Below, in pieces: positions 1-6,811 of a stretch of 12,268 nucleotides of DNA. Origin of the DNA: CAZBGL01 sp964491375 (GTDB lineage Bacteria > Desulfobacterota > Deferrisomatia > Deferrisomatales > Deferrisomataceae); contig CAZBGL010000260.1 in NCBI GenBank assembly GCA_964491375.1, positions 1-12,268 on the forward strand, written 5' to 3'. Position 1 is the stretch's first letter, and the number at the start of each line of letters is the position of its first letter. The notes below the pieces were generated by a model. That model made no database searches. It was not told the DNA's origin and saw only the letters and a list, made by a program, of their open reading frames with translations. A program made the position numbers and the translations under genes.

Positions 1-183
1 GAAGGGGAGGGACCCGCGGCCCCGGTGGCCCGCAAGGAGACCCTGCGGAAGTTTCCGGCGCTTCCGCGGCTTGTCGCCAAGACCCGGGGGCTCCTCACGG
101 ACGAGGTGCTGGCCGACCTGGTCTCCCGGGGAGATCCGCCCCGCGCCGCCCGGGCGTTCCTGCGCCGGCGCAAGCTGATCTGA
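1..183 (+). CDS. C-terminal fragment of a probable glycine betaine/osmoprotectant ABC transporter substrate-binding protein
   Basis: An open frame runs in from the left edge to TGA at 181-183, giving 60 residues. They include RKETLRKFPALPRLV, then a helix with LLTDEVLADLV, and end DPPRAARAFLRRRKLI. From memory this is the closing pattern of OpuAC/OsmF-type substrate-binding domains: a Lys-x-Phe/Tyr-Pro segment, a short helix, then 'VA..FL...GL' just before the stop. Such proteins capture betaine, choline or similar solutes in the periplasm for an ABC importer. The DUF362 gene starts only 5 bp after the stop, so they may share a transcript, but no functional link is evident. Only the tail is visible, so the family call is tentative and substrate specificity cannot be read. 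Confidence 0.5.
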   Translation, partial: EGEGPAAPVARKETLRKFPALPRLVAKTRGLLTDEVLADLVSRGDPPRAARAFLRRRKLI

Positions 184-188
184 GCGGG

Positions 189-1106
189 GTGTCCGTGGAT
201 TCCTTCGGGCCTTCGCGCCGTCGCTTCCTCGCGCGTCTCGGTCGGATCCTCCTGGCGTGCGGCCTCGTGCCCGCCTGGGTTCGGCGGGTCCGAAGCGCCC
301 TCCCGGCCCGGCCCCTGGCCGTGGCCGAAGGGCCCGACCCGGCGGGGCTCGTGCGCGAGGCGGTGGCGAAGCTCGGCGGCATGGGCCGCTTCGTCCGGCC
401 GGGCGACCGGGTGGTGGTGAAGCCGAACATCGGGTGGGACCGGGCCCCGGAAGAGGCCGCCAACACCCACCCGGCCGTGGTGGCCGAGCTGTGTCGGCTG
501 GCGCGGCAGGCCGGGGCCCGCTCGGTCCGCGTGTTCGACCGCACGTGCAACGACGCCCGCAGGACCTATGAGCGGAGCGGCATCCGGGCCGCCGTGGAGG
601 CCCTGGGGGATCCGGGGGTGCGACTCGAGTTCGTGCGGGACACGGCCTTCCAGGTGGTCTCCCTTCCGGGGGCCGTCGAGCTGAAGCGCTGGCCCCTGTA
701 CCGGCCGGCCCTGGAGGCCGATGTGCTCATCAACTGCCCGGTGGTCAAGCACCACGCCCTGGCCGGGGTCACGGTGGCCATGAAGAACCTCATGGGCGTG
801 ATGGGCGGCAACCGGGGCCGGATCCACTGGAGCCTGGACGACAGCCTGGTGGACCTGAACCTGGCGGTGCGTTCCCATCTGGTGGTGGTGGATGCCACGC
901 GCATCCTCACCCGGAACGGACCCCAGGGGGGCGGAACCGGGCCCGTGCGGGTGGCCAACCGGCTGGCCGCCACCACCGACGTGGTGGCGGCCGACGCCTG
1001 GGGAGCCCGGGAGTTCGGCGTGGATCCGTTCTCCATCGGTCACATCCGGCGGGCCCACGAACGGGGGCTGGGGACCGCGGATCTTTCCAGGGTGCCGGTG
1101 CTGTGA
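189..1106 (+). CDS. Tat-exported DUF362 domain protein
   Basis: 305 aa from a GTG start. The N-terminus carries a twin-arginine motif (S9-R-R-R-F-L14) followed by a hydrophobic stretch to about residue 30, so export through Tat, usually meaning a folded or cofactor-bearing periplasmic protein, is likely. The DUF362 core follows: DRVVVKPNIGW (73-83), THPAVV (93-98), a strand reading SVRVFDR (112-118), then NCPVVKHH (182-189) leading into VTVAMKNLMGVMGG (194-207). These are the family's hallmark segments. The biochemical role of DUF362 is not established. Members are often found beside, or fused to, 4Fe-4S ferredoxin domains, and here the stop overlaps the start of a polyferredoxin gene by 4 bp, so the two are probably translated together and act as a redox pair. 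The GTG start is chosen because it keeps the full Tat leader. Confidence 0.85.
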   Translation: MSVDSFGPSRRRFLARLGRILLACGLVPAWVRRVRSALPARPLAVAEGPDPAGLVREAVAKLGGMGRFVRPGDRVVVKPNIGWDRAPEEAANTHPAVVAELCRLARQAGARSVRVFDRTCNDARRTYERSGIRAAVEALGDPGVRLEFVRDTAFQVVSLPGAVELKRWPLYRPALEADVLINCPVVKHHALAGVTVAMKNLMGVMGGNRGRIHWSLDDSLVDLNLAVRSHLVVVDATRILTRNGPQGGGTGPVRVANRLAATTDVVAADAWGAREFGVDPFSIGHIRRAHERGLGTADLSRVPVL

Positions 1107-2602
1107 GGGTCTCGCCGCGGCGCATCGTCCAGGCGGTCTTGTTCGGGGGGTTCCTCGTCCTGTTCGCCCGCACGGCCTACCGCGGCTCCGATGTCCTCCT
1201 GTGGCCGGTGCACGGGGTGTTCCGGCTGGATCCTCTGGCCTGGGTCGCGGCGTGGCTGGCCGGCGTGCCGGGCGTGTGGGGGCTGGCGTGGGCGGGGGCG
1301 GCCCTGCTCGTGGGCGCCACCGTGTTCCTGGGGCGGTTTTTCTGCGGTTGGATGTGTCCCCTGGGCACGTGCCTGGATCTGGCCGGCCCGTGGATCCGCC
1401 GGATCCGGGCGCCCGGTCGTCACGGCCTCTCCCTGTCTCCCCGGACGGCCCCGGCCCTGCTCTTGGCCCTGGTGGGGGCGGCCCTGGCCGGTCTTCCGTG
1501 GATCGGGCTGTTCGACCCCCTGAGCCTTTTCCTGCGCTCCCTGACCCTGGCGGTCCATCCCTGGGCGGACGCCGGGCTCCGCGCGGGGGTGCGGTGGGTT
1601 TCCGCGCTCTCACCCCGGGCCGGCGACACCCTGTACCCGTGGTTGGAGCCCGTGATGGCGTTCCGTGCGCTGGCGTTCGCCGGGGCGGGGCTGACGGCCG
1701 CGGTGTTCGCCGCGGTGTTGGCCCTGGAGGCATGGGCTCCCCGGCTCTGGTGTTCCCGGCTGTGTCCCCTGGGCGCCCTGCTGGGCCTCGTGGCGCGGCT
1801 CGGCCCCTGGCGCAGGGCCCGGGCCCGGGAGTGCGGGACGTGCCGGGCTTGCGCGATCGCGTGCCCCACCGGGGCTTGCGCCGACGACCCGGCGGATCCG
1901 GGCCTCTGCATCCAGTGCGGGGCCTGTTCGGCCGCGTGCCCCCAGGGGGGGCGGAGGCCCGCGCCCGCCGGACGTGCCCGTCCCGTGCGGCTCGCGGGCC
2001 GGAGGGTGTGGATCGCATCGGCCCTGGCCGGCCTGGCGGCGGGATTCCTCCCCCGGATCCGCGCCGAGGCCCGGGAAAGGCCCTCCCGGTTCCTGCGGCC
2101 CCCCGGCGCCCGGCCCGAGCCCGAGTTCCTCAAGCGGTGCATCCGTTGCGGCGCCTGCATGCGGGTGTGCCCCCGGACCGCCCTCCACCCCGCCCTGTCC
2201 GGGGCCGGCCTGGAGGGGTTGTGGACCCCGCGTCTCATCCCGCGGATCGGCTACTGCGAGTACCACTGCCGCCTCTGCGGCCAGGTATGCCCCACCGGGG
2301 CCATCGGGTATCTGCTCGAAGGGGAAAAGGAGCAGTGGGTGATCGGGCTGGCCGTGATCGATCGGGACCGGTGTCTGCCCTTCCGGGCCGGCCGGCCGTG
2401 CATCGTGTGCGAGGAACACTGCCCCACCCAGCCCAAGGCCATCGTGCTGGAGGCCAACCCGCGGCCGGGGGGCCCCAGGGTGCCCCGGGTGGTGGAGGAA
2501 CGGTGCGTCGGGTGCGGAATCTGCGAGAACCGTTGTCCCCTTCCGGGGGAGGCGGCCGTGGTGGTGACCCGGGAAAAACCGCAAAATTTTGTATATTATT
2601 GA
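1103..2602 (+). CDS. NapH-like membrane polyferredoxin (multi-[4Fe-4S] protein)
   Basis: 499 aa, GTG start inside the previous stop (GTGA). The N-terminal half is membrane-embedded, with hydrophobic segments near 8-24, 60-78, 117-137 and 187-208. It carries the two CxxxCP motifs typical of NapH/CcoG-type proteins (C81/C85 in FFCGWMCPLG; C217/C221 in WCSRLCPLG). Two ferredoxin clusters follow (C244-C247-C250-C254 and C269-C272-C275-C279), then another hydrophobic stretch (300-316). A second soluble part has four further Cys sets (C346-C356, C385-C396, C424 with C433-C440, and C468-C478). This gives about six possible [4Fe-4S] centres, arranged to pass electrons between the quinone/membrane pool and a soluble partner. 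Coupling to the DUF362 gene suggests that partner. Substrate and direction of electron flow are unknown. The last residues (PQNFVYY) already lie in the AT-rich island preceding cysK. Confidence 0.85.
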   Translation: MRVSPRRIVQAVLFGGFLVLFARTAYRGSDVLLWPVHGVFRLDPLAWVAAWLAGVPGVWGLAWAGAALLVGATVFLGRFFCGWMCPLGTCLDLAGPWIRRIRAPGRHGLSLSPRTAPALLLALVGAALAGLPWIGLFDPLSLFLRSLTLAVHPWADAGLRAGVRWVSALSPRAGDTLYPWLEPVMAFRALAFAGAGLTAAVFAAVLALEAWAPRLWCSRLCPLGALLGLVARLGPWRRARARECGTCRACAIACPTGACADDPADPGLCIQCGACSAACPQGGRRPAPAGRARPVRLAGRRVWIASALAGLAAGFLPRIRAEARERPSRFLRPPGARPEPEFLKRCIRCGACMRVCPRTALHPALSGAGLEGLWTPRLIPRIGYCEYHCRLCGQVCPTGAIGYLLEGEKEQWVIGLAVIDRDRCLPFRAGRPCIVCEEHCPTQPKAIVLEANPRPGGPRVPRVVEERCVGCGICENRCPLPGEAAVVVTREKPQNFVYY

Positions 2603-2650
2603 CAGACTCTCTTTCGAGATTCTTGACATATTTTGTGTCATCCTATAGGG
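2599..2650 (+). promoter_or_regulatory. AT-rich promoter/operator region upstream of cysK
   Basis: An abrupt AT-rich island in GC-rich DNA. A perfect -35 hexamer TTGACA lies at 2623-2628, with a weak -10 TATAGG at 2644-2649 (15-bp spacer, short). The -35 is embedded in a palindrome, TGACA-N7-TGTCA (2624-2640). Another TTGACA occurs 24 bp upstream at 2599-2604, spanning the polyferredoxin stop. This arrangement fits a promoter controlled by a dimeric regulator. Which one is not determined. Sulfur-responsive Rrf2/CymR-type control is only a guess from the downstream gene. Confidence 0.55.
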
Positions 2651-2690
2651 TGTGCTTCGCCCCCATAGACCCTGCACGGGAGGAAACACC

Positions 2691-3623
2691 ATGGCCAGAA
2701 TCTACGAGGACAACAGCCTGAGCATCGGCAACACCCCCCTGGTGCGGCTGAACCGGATCCCCCAAGGGCTGAACGTCACCCTGGTGGGCAAGGTGGAGGG
2801 ACGCAACCCGGCCTACTCGGTGAAGTGCCGTATCGGGGCGTCCATGATCTGGGATGCGGAGGAGCGCGGGCTGCTCAAGCCCGGCGTCACGGTGGTGGAG
2901 CCCACCAGCGGCAACACCGGGATCGCCCTGTCCTACGTGTGCGCGGCCCGGGGCTACCGGCTCATCCTCACCATGCCCGAGACCATGAGCTTGGAACGCC
3001 GCAAGATGCTCGCGGCGTTCGGGGCCGAGTTGGTGCTCACACCCGGTGGCGAGGGCATGGCCGGCGCGATCCGCAAGGCGCAGGAGATCGTGGACTCGGA
3101 CCCCGGAAGGTATTTCATGCCCAACCAGTTCAAGAACCCCGCCAACCCGGACATCCACTTCCGGACCACCGGGCCGGAGATCTGGAACGACACCGAGGGG
3201 AAGATCGACATCCTCGTCTCGGGCGTGGGCACGGGCGGGACCATCACCGGCGTGAGCCGGTACATCAAGCAGGAAAAGGGCAAGGCCATCCACTCGGTGG
3301 CCGTGGAGCCGGCCAATTCGCCGGTGTTGTCGGGCGGCACCCCGGGACCCCACAAGATCCAGGGGATCGGGGCCGGGTTCAAGCCCGACGTGCTGGACAT
3401 GGGGGTGGTGGACGAGGTGGTCCAGGTCACGGATGAGGAGGCGTTCGAGATGGCCCGGCGCCTAGCCCGGGAGGAGGGGATCATCTCGGGCATCTCGTCC
3501 GGCGCGGCCGTGGCGGCCGCCATGAAGGTGGCCGCCCGTCCCGAGAACGAGGGCAAGCTGATCGTGGTGGTGCTCCCGGACTCGGGCGAGCGCTACCTGT
3601 CCACCCCGCTGTTCGAAACCTGA
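2691..3623 (+). CDS. cysK: Cysteine synthase A (O-acetylserine sulfhydrylase)
   Basis: 310 aa. Makes L-cysteine from O-acetylserine and sulfide in the cytoplasm with pyridoxal phosphate. Visible motifs: NTPLVRLNR (14-22), the PLP lysine K45 in SVKCRIG, the substrate loop TSGNTG (72-77), the phosphate-binding loop GTGGT (180-184), HKIQGIGAGF (221-230) and SGISSGAA (266-273). Sequence and length follow the E. coli CysK pattern closely over the whole chain. I chose the ATG at 2691 because it has an AGGA-type ribosome site (GGGAGGAAACACC) just upstream and gives the family's normal N-terminus (ARIYEDNS). An in-frame upstream start at 2652 would overlap the promoter region. It is a single-gene unit downstream of its own likely promoter. 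The 3' end overlaps the convergent cyclase gene by 31 bp. Confidence 0.95.
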   Translation: MARIYEDNSLSIGNTPLVRLNRIPQGLNVTLVGKVEGRNPAYSVKCRIGASMIWDAEERGLLKPGVTVVEPTSGNTGIALSYVCAARGYRLILTMPETMSLERRKMLAAFGAELVLTPGGEGMAGAIRKAQEIVDSDPGRYFMPNQFKNPANPDIHFRTTGPEIWNDTEGKIDILVSGVGTGGTITGVSRYIKQEKGKAIHSVAVEPANSPVLSGGTPGPHKIQGIGAGFKPDVLDMGVVDEVVQVTDEEAFEMARRLAREEGIISGISSGAAVAAAMKVAARPENEGKLIVVVLPDSGERYLSTPLFET

Positions 3624-4675
3624 GGCGCGGCCGGGGGCGGGGGGGCCCCGGCATCCGCCCCCGGTTCCGGGCCCAGCAGGGGTACGATCTTCACCGGGGC
3701 CTTTCGGCCCCGGACGCGGACCCACCGGGCGTCTCCCCACCGGAAGCCCGGCCCGGCCGCCCGGGCTGCGGGCCGGGTGACCAGGATCTGTCCGTCGCCC
3801 GCCAGTTCCTGCACGCGGTGGGCGACGTTGACGGTGTCGCCCACCAGCGTGAACTCGGTGCGGACCTCGTTTCCCAGCGGACCGGCGAGGGCCGGTCCCC
3901 AGTGGACCGCGTATCCGAGACCCAGCACGGGCAGGCCGGCCCGGTGCCGGTCGCGGCTCACCCGGCGCACGCGCTCGCGCAGCTCCAGGGCCGCCCGGAG
4001 GGCCCGGGCCGCCTCGTCCCCGGCCGGACCGGCCACCCCGAACACCGCCATGAACCCGTCGCCCACGAACTTGTCGATCATGCCCCGGTGGGCCACCACC
4101 ACGTCCACCATGGGCCCCAGGTAGGCATTGAGGGTGTCGAACAGTTCGGCCGGGGTGAGCCCTTCGGCCGCGCCCGTGAAGCCCCTCATGTCGGCCACGA
4201 GGACCGCGGCCTCCACCTCTCGGCCCTCGATGGCGCCTCCCCGGCGCGCCCCCAGGATCAGGTCCACCACTTCCCGGGCCAGGTACCGGCACAGGGAGCC
4301 GCGCAGGTACTCCCGTTCGGTCACGTCCTGCACGCTCACCACCACCGCGGGTTCGCCGGCCTCCCCGCCCTCGAGCACGTCCCCCCGGAGGTGACGGTAG
4401 ACGACCTCGCCGCCCGGCCGCTCCAGCCGTAGGCTGCGGGCCTCGAACCGGCCCGTACGGCGGATCTCCTCGTCCAGGGCCTCGAAGTCGATCCCCTTGA
4501 GGTGCCCGAACACCTCGACCACGCTGCGGCCCAGGGCCGCCTCGGCCGGCACCCCCGAGATCTCCTCCATCCGACGGTTGTAGGCCCGGATCACCCGGCT
4601 CCACCGGCCCACCACCATGACGCCCCAGCCCAGGCTGTCCAGGATCCGCGCCTCGATGCCCTCCCCGCGGGCCAT
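3593..4675 (-). CDS. PAS-domain class III adenylate cyclase
   Basis: 360 aa. Converts ATP to the second messenger cAMP. An N-terminal PAS sensor domain (about 8-120, ending in the typical VVVSVQDVTERE) is joined by a short linker (YLAREVVDLIL, 131-141) to a class III cyclase domain (about 153-335). Both metal-binding aspartates are present (D162 in VADMRGFT; D206 in FVGDGFMAVFG), as are the adenine-selecting pair K202 and D280 and the transition-state residues N283 and R287 (VGDTVNVAHR). It therefore looks catalytically competent and ATP-specific. No membrane segment is seen, so it is probably cytoplasmic. The ATG at 4675 has purine-rich GAGGAGGGGAGG upstream; an in-frame ATG 20 codons earlier is less likely. 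The tail after about 335 is Pro/Ala-rich and low complexity. The PAS ligand is unknown. Confidence 0.88.
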   Translation of the reverse strand: MARGEGIEARILDSLGWGVMVVGRWSRVIRAYNRRMEEISGVPAEAALGRSVVEVFGHLKGIDFEALDEEIRRTGRFEARSLRLERPGGEVVYRHLRGDVLEGGEAGEPAVVVSVQDVTEREYLRGSLCRYLAREVVDLILGARRGGAIEGREVEAAVLVADMRGFTGAAEGLTPAELFDTLNAYLGPMVDVVVAHRGMIDKFVGDGFMAVFGVAGPAGDEAARALRAALELRERVRRVSRDRHRAGLPVLGLGYAVHWGPALAGPLGNEVRTEFTLVGDTVNVAHRVQELAGDGQILVTRPAARAAGPGFRWGDARWVRVRGRKAPVKIVPLLGPEPGADAGAPPPPAAPQVSNSGVDR

Positions 4676-4722
4676 GGCCTCCCCTCCTCGTGCGGGCGTG
4701 CACGCGGTGCGCGCGTCCTGCT

Positions 4723-4750
4723 CCGGGCCGCTCATACCGCATCGGCCCGG
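4723..4750 (-). terminator. Perfect 8-bp inverted repeat after the small gene; possible weak terminator or processing hairpin
   Basis: On the - strand CCGGGCCG pairs with CGGCCCGG around a 12-nt loop, just after the stop of the 78-aa gene and before the cyclase ribosome site. There is no T-run, so a classical intrinsic terminator is not supported. It could stabilise the upstream message or reduce read-through into the cyclase gene. Confidence 0.35.
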
Positions 4751-4754
4751 GGTG

Positions 4755-4991
4755 TCAACCCCTCCCCGGGCGACGGCGGTCGAAAAGCACGAGATCCCAG
4801 ATCCAGGTCTCCAGGTCCAGCCGCAGGATGTACACCGCGCCGTCGTCGCCGCGCACCTTGAAATACCGGTGGTCCGGCCCCGCCCACCGGTCAAGGATCT
4901 CCGACACCTCCACGGTGCGGCGGCCCAGGTGGAACCGCACCGGCCGCTCCATCGCCTGGAACCCGCTGTGACATTCCACCCGAAGGGCCAT
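4755..4991 (-). CDS. Small conserved-looking protein of unknown function (78 aa)
   Basis: 78 aa starting MALRVECHSGFQ, with an AGGA ribosome site 6 nt before the ATG at 4991. An alternative in-frame ATG at 5021 would add ten residues but lies inside a strong hairpin. The body reads as a compact beta-rich domain: RPVRFHLGRRTVEVSEILDRW (16-36), DHRYFKVRGDDGAVYILRLD (40-59), then ETWIWDLVLF (61-70). From memory, similar short proteins with 'ERP..F.LG.....V.EVLDRW.G.DH.YFKVR.DDG..YILR' occur as hypotheticals in deltaproteobacteria and other phyla, but I cannot name a characterised family. There is no signal peptide, membrane segment or Cys pair. It sits between panE and the cyclase gene on the same strand, so co-transcription is likely. 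No function is assigned. Confidence 0.8.
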   Translation of the reverse strand: MALRVECHSGFQAMERPVRFHLGRRTVEVSEILDRWAGPDHRYFKVRGDDGAVYILRLDLETWIWDLVLFDRRRPGRG

Positions 4992-5009
4992 GGTGCGTCC
5001 TGAAAGGCC

Positions 5010-5033
5010 GAGGGCCGGCATGTGCCGGCCCTC
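5010..5033 (-). other. Strong GC hairpin in the leader of the 78-aa gene
   Basis: An 11-base perfect inverted repeat (GAGGGCCGGCA / TGCCGGCCCTC) with only 2 nt between the arms. As RNA it would form a 10-bp stem with an ACAT loop. On the - strand it lies between the panE stop and the ATG at 4991, and it swallows the alternative ATG (5021) with its GAGGAGG site. It could be a mild terminator (followed by CCTTTC), an RNA-processing site, or a translational control element. Confidence 0.45.
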
Positions 5034-5095
5034 CTCGGGTCCGCCGGAGGGAAGCCCCTGCTCCGTCCGGGTGCCCCCGGGCGGAGGACGATCCG

Positions 5096-6067
5096 CTACG
5101 GCCTTCCCTCTCCCTCGTCCCGCAGCCGCTCCAGGCGTAGCCGGTTGCGCTCCTCCACCCCCCGCACGAGCCAGCTCACGGCCTGGTTGAACGGCGTGGG
5201 GATGCCCAGCCGCTGCCCTTCCCGCACGATCACCTCGTTGAGGGTGCCGATCTCGGTGGGCCGGCCCGCCTCCACGTCCTGGAGCATGGACACCTTGTTG
5301 TCCTTGGTGGCGGCAAACGCCTGCACGGCGAACTCTCCCGCCCGGTCCAGCTCGGGAAAGTCGATGCCTTTGGCCCGCGCCACCCGGGCCAGTTCCTCGG
5401 CCAGGGCGTGGATCAGTCGCACGGTGGGCCCGTGCCGGGCGGCCTCGGCTCCGCGAAGCCCCGTGAGGGCGGCCACGCAGTTCGTGGCCACGTTGGCGAT
5501 GAGCTTCTTCCAGATGACGGGGTTGATGTCGTCCACGTCGTGCACGTCGAGTCCGGCGTCCCGCAGGGCTTCCACGAGCCGCTCGAATCCCGGGCGGCGC
5601 GTCCCGTCGAACGGGCCGATCACCAGAAGGGGGCCCAGCCCGCCCACGTAGCGCACCTCGTTCATGCCCACCGGCATGCCCGAGTGGGCCGTGATCCCGC
5701 CGATCACCCGTTCCGGCCCCACCGCCTCGGCGATCACCTCCAGGTTGCCCAGGCCGTTCTGCACGGACAGGACCAGGGTCTCCTCCCCCACCATGGGCAG
5801 GGCCCCCCGGATGGCCGGGGCCGTGTGGTAGCCCTTGACGCACACCATGACCACGTCCTGGATCCCGGCCTCGGAGGGGTCGGACGTGATCCGCACGCGC
5901 GTGTGGACCCGGCTGCCGTCGGGCATCTGGACCCACAGCCCCTCGCGGGCGATCAGGCGCACCCGCTCCTCCAGCACCTCGATCAAGGTGACGTCGAACC
6001 CCCTCTGGGACAAGAGGGTCCCGAAAATGGACCCCAACACCCCGGCTCCGACGATTCCGACGCGCAT
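5096..6067 (-). CDS. panE: 2-dehydropantoate 2-reductase family protein (ketopantoate reductase)
   Basis: 323 aa. The family reduces ketopantoate to pantoate with NADPH in pantothenate/CoA synthesis. The N-terminal Rossmann fold shows GAGVLG (7-12). Q103-N104-G105 matches the conserved QNG. The C-terminal helical domain has the catalytic lysine region IWKKLIANVATN (185-196; K187/K188) and SMLQD...RPTEI (260-273), where E272 corresponds to the substrate-binding glutamate. Length is typical. Start: the ATG at 6067 is the only start that preserves the nucleotide-binding motif. It lies 4 bp after the tetR stop, and the AGGAGG motif directly abuts the ATG, so translation probably depends on reinitiation from tetR. 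Family members with other 2-oxoacid substrates exist, and the tight link to a TetR regulator leaves that open. Biosynthetic PanE is the default call. Confidence 0.85.
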   Translation of the reverse strand: MRVGIVGAGVLGSIFGTLLSQRGFDVTLIEVLEERVRLIAREGLWVQMPDGSRVHTRVRITSDPSEAGIQDVVMVCVKGYHTAPAIRGALPMVGEETLVLSVQNGLGNLEVIAEAVGPERVIGGITAHSGMPVGMNEVRYVGGLGPLLVIGPFDGTRRPGFERLVEALRDAGLDVHDVDDINPVIWKKLIANVATNCVAALTGLRGAEAARHGPTVRLIHALAEELARVARAKGIDFPELDRAGEFAVQAFAATKDNKVSMLQDVEAGRPTEIGTLNEVIVREGQRLGIPTPFNQAVSWLVRGVEERNRLRLERLRDEGEGRP

Positions 6068-6071
6068 CCTC

Positions 6072-6683
6072 CTATTTCCCTCCGTCGTCCGGCCTGGGCA
6101 CGAGGCCCAGGAACAGTTGGTTGACCACCTCGTCTGCCAGGTCCCGGATCGACAGGGGGCCCTCGGGCTTGTACCAGTGGTACAGCCAGTTGATCTGCCC
6201 GAGGATGCCGAACGCCGCGGTGGTGAGGTGCACGGGCCGGACGGCGCCGGCCTCCAGGCAGCGCCTGAGCGCGGCCTTGTAGAGCCTCAGGATCTCCGCC
6301 TCGGTGTGGCGGCTCGCGGCGTACAGCTCGGCGCTGAGGCTCTTCTTTTCCTCCACGAGGACCTTGATCTCCTCCACGTGGTGCTCCATGTATCCGATCT
6401 GGAACCGGATCATGTCTTCCAGCACCCGCAGGGGATCGCCCCCGTTCCGGAACGCCTCGCGCACGCCGTCCAGGAGTTCCCGCCCCACGCGCCGCACGAT
6501 GTGGTACAGGATCTCTTCCTTGCTCTCGAAGTAGTGGTAGATCGTGGCCTTGTTGATCCCGACCCGTGCAGCCAGGTCCCGGAGGCTTGCGGCGTCGTAG
6601 CCCACCTCGTAGAAGAGGTGCACGGCCGCGTCCAGAATCTGCTGTTTCCTCAGTTCGGGACGGAGACGTCTTCGTTCGGCCAT
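6072..6683 (-). CDS. TetR/AcrR family transcriptional regulator
   Basis: 203 aa. The N-terminal DNA-binding domain (about 12-62) has the classical helix-turn-helix: ASLRDLAARVGINKATIYHYFESKEEIL. The C-terminal ligand/dimer domain (63-203) includes AAFGILGQINWLYHWYKPEGPLS, a pattern I associate with regulators of acyl-CoA or sterol/fatty-acid catabolism (KstR2/FadR-like), though the ligand cannot be read. I prefer the ATG at 6683, with AGGGGG 4 nt upstream, over an ATG 20 codons earlier. The earlier start falls upstream of the recognisable promoter and would not be transcribed from it. Its own promoter contains a palindrome (separate entry), so autorepression is likely. The stop is followed 4 bp later by the panE start, giving a tetR-panE operon, divergent from the Mla cluster. 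Confidence 0.92.
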   Translation of the reverse strand: MAERRRLRPELRKQQILDAAVHLFYEVGYDAASLRDLAARVGINKATIYHYFESKEEILYHIVRRVGRELLDGVREAFRNGGDPLRVLEDMIRFQIGYMEHHVEEIKVLVEEKKSLSAELYAASRHTEAEILRLYKAALRRCLEAGAVRPVHLTTAAFGILGQINWLYHWYKPEGPLSIRDLADEVVNQLFLGLVPRPDDGGK

Positions 6684-6695
6684 GGTACCCCCTAT

Positions 6696-6743
6696 CGACC
6701 GACCGTTCGGCCGACAGTACCGCATGGCCAAACGCTGTGTCAA
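6696..6743 (-). promoter_or_regulatory. tetR promoter with overlapping palindromic operator
   Basis: On the - strand TTGACA (6743-6738) is followed, after an 18-bp spacer, by TACTGT (6719-6714). Directly downstream, covering the expected transcription start, lies an imperfect palindrome CGACCGACCGTTCGGCCG (6696-6713), with 7-base arms, one mismatch and a 4-base centre. Its ACCGACC/TCGG half-sites resemble those of several TetR-family regulators. The tetR ATG is 12 bp further on. This is a textbook layout for autorepression. Confidence 0.7.
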
Positions 6744-6811
6744 GACGGCGGGGCGGCGGCTGGGATTCGCGGGAGCCCACCGACGGTGCTAGACTCCCTC
6801 CGGAGGTTCCC

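Noticed and set aside
892..2721. 609-codon + strand frame overlapping the DUF362 and polyferredoxin genes
   Set aside because: Pro/Arg/Gly-rich shadow translation typical of GC-rich DNA. The 1103-2602 frame has coherent Cys motifs and membrane segments.
3462..4742. 426-codon - strand frame over the cyclase gene
   Set aside because: Low-complexity Gly/Arg/Pro translation in a shifted frame. The cyclase catalytic motifs are in the other frame.
4755..5936. 393-codon - strand frame spanning panE and the small gene
   Set aside because: Only its last 78 codons look like a real protein. The upstream part is an out-of-frame shadow of panE.
6790..6795. TAGACT as a -10 box for the STAS-MlaE gene
   Set aside because: No acceptable -35 lies at the right distance (TTCGCG at best), so the promoter of the Mla cluster was left uncalled.
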